14,017 nt of DNA from contig CAYXVB010000094.1 of assembly GCA_964467785.1 (NCBI GenBank), positions 1-14,017 of the forward strand. The letters run 5' to 3'. The notes under the pieces were generated by a model. The model searched no databases. It was not told where the DNA came from and saw only the letters and a program-made list of their open reading frames with translations. Made by a program: the position numbers and the translations under genes. The stretch is from CAYXVB01 sp964467785 (GTDB taxonomy: Bacteria; Bdellovibrionota; UBA1018). The stretch's first letter is position 1. Each line of letters begins with the position of its first letter. Positions 13,748 to 14,017 of the stretch are shown piece by piece.

Positions 13748-14017
13748 TTGGGCTTAATTGTGCGCACCAAGGATGGAATTTCCGTAGCTTCCAGTGTTCT
13801 CTTTGCCACAGGCGTTTCCGCGCTGTTGGTCTCTTCTGCTATTCTCGCGAGCAGTGCAGTCGCGCTTCAGAAACTCAACCGTGCGCCAGCGGTCACAATC
13901 TCGACTGAGCCTTTTGCATGGCTAGCGAACATGAAGGTTGTTCCAGCTGAGCTACCCATTCAGTACGATGACGGGACCTCGTTGGCTTATCCCAGTAAAT
14001 TGACGTGGGATCATTTT
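13748..14017 (+). CDS. Unrecognised protein with N-terminal membrane segment, 3'-truncated by window edge
   Basis: The frame is open from here to the window end. Two starts are possible: TTG at 13748, with AAGG six bases upstream (13738-13741), or GTG at 13760, which lacks a good ribosome binding site. From the GTG, 86 residues are visible, beginning MRTKDGISVASSVLFATGVS. They contain one hydrophobic stretch from about residue 7 to 36 (Ala/Ser/Val/Leu-rich), then QKLNRAPAVTISTEPFAWL and a polar region. The few basic residues before the stretch suggest a signal anchor or uncleaved signal peptide with the rest in the periplasm. I do not recognise a family. It may be a separate transcription unit from the atp operon. 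Confidence 0.6.
   Translation, partial: MGLIVRTKDGISVASSVLFATGVSALLVSSAILASSAVALQKLNRAPAVTISTEPFAWLANMKVVPAELPIQYDDGTSLAYPSKLTWDHF

Noticed and set aside
1..14017. Mobile elements, CRISPR arrays, phage genes or defence systems
   Set aside because: No transposase, integrase, direct-repeat array or long terminal inverted repeats were seen; nearly all sequence is explained by conserved housekeeping genes.

Overview
The window looks like an origin-proximal, housekeeping stretch of a Gram-negative bacterial chromosome. The order mnmG (gidA) - rsmG (gidB) - parS sites - parA - parB - bactofilin - F1Fo ATP synthase genes, with two adjacent b-type subunits (b' and b) fused onto the F1 operon and no subunit a or c beside them, resembles Bdellovibrio-like and other former Deltaproteobacteria. 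That placement is an inference from gene order and motifs, not a database result. No phage, transposon, CRISPR array or defence system is visible.

Layout. 1-1470: the 3' part of a class II (B12-dependent) ribonucleotide reductase gene. 1527-1603: tRNA-Gly(CCC), followed by an intrinsic terminator. 1760-2452 (minus strand): a predicted secreted, probably outer-membrane beta-barrel protein of unknown function, divergent from mnmG. 2548-5100: mnmG and rsmG, a tRNA/rRNA modification pair. 4927-5160: three parS-type palindromes, one inside the rsmG coding sequence and two just after it. 5101-5387: a non-coding segment with parS sites, one perfect DnaA box plus two weak matches, A-rich tracts, a perfect TTGACA hexamer and a long GC-rich hairpin before parA; it may be centromeric and/or origin-linked. 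5388-7703: parA, parB and a bactofilin. 7771-13639: atpF', atpF, atpH, atpA, atpG, atpD and atpC. 13748/13760-14017: the 5' end of an unrecognised gene with an N-terminal membrane segment.

How the parts fit. ParB should load onto the parS sites beside its own gene, and ParA should move or anchor the resulting origin complex. The bactofilin, 3 bp after parB, is a good candidate for a scaffold that positions this machinery, as BacNOP does for ParABS in Myxococcus. The atp genes encode the complete F1 sector (delta, alpha, gamma, beta, epsilon) plus the b/b' stator; subunits a and c must be encoded elsewhere.

Most of the window is conserved core genome. The parts most worth a second look are the parS cluster with a copy embedded in rsmG, the parA leader with its hairpin that could compete with the ribosome binding site, and the par-bactofilin linkage.
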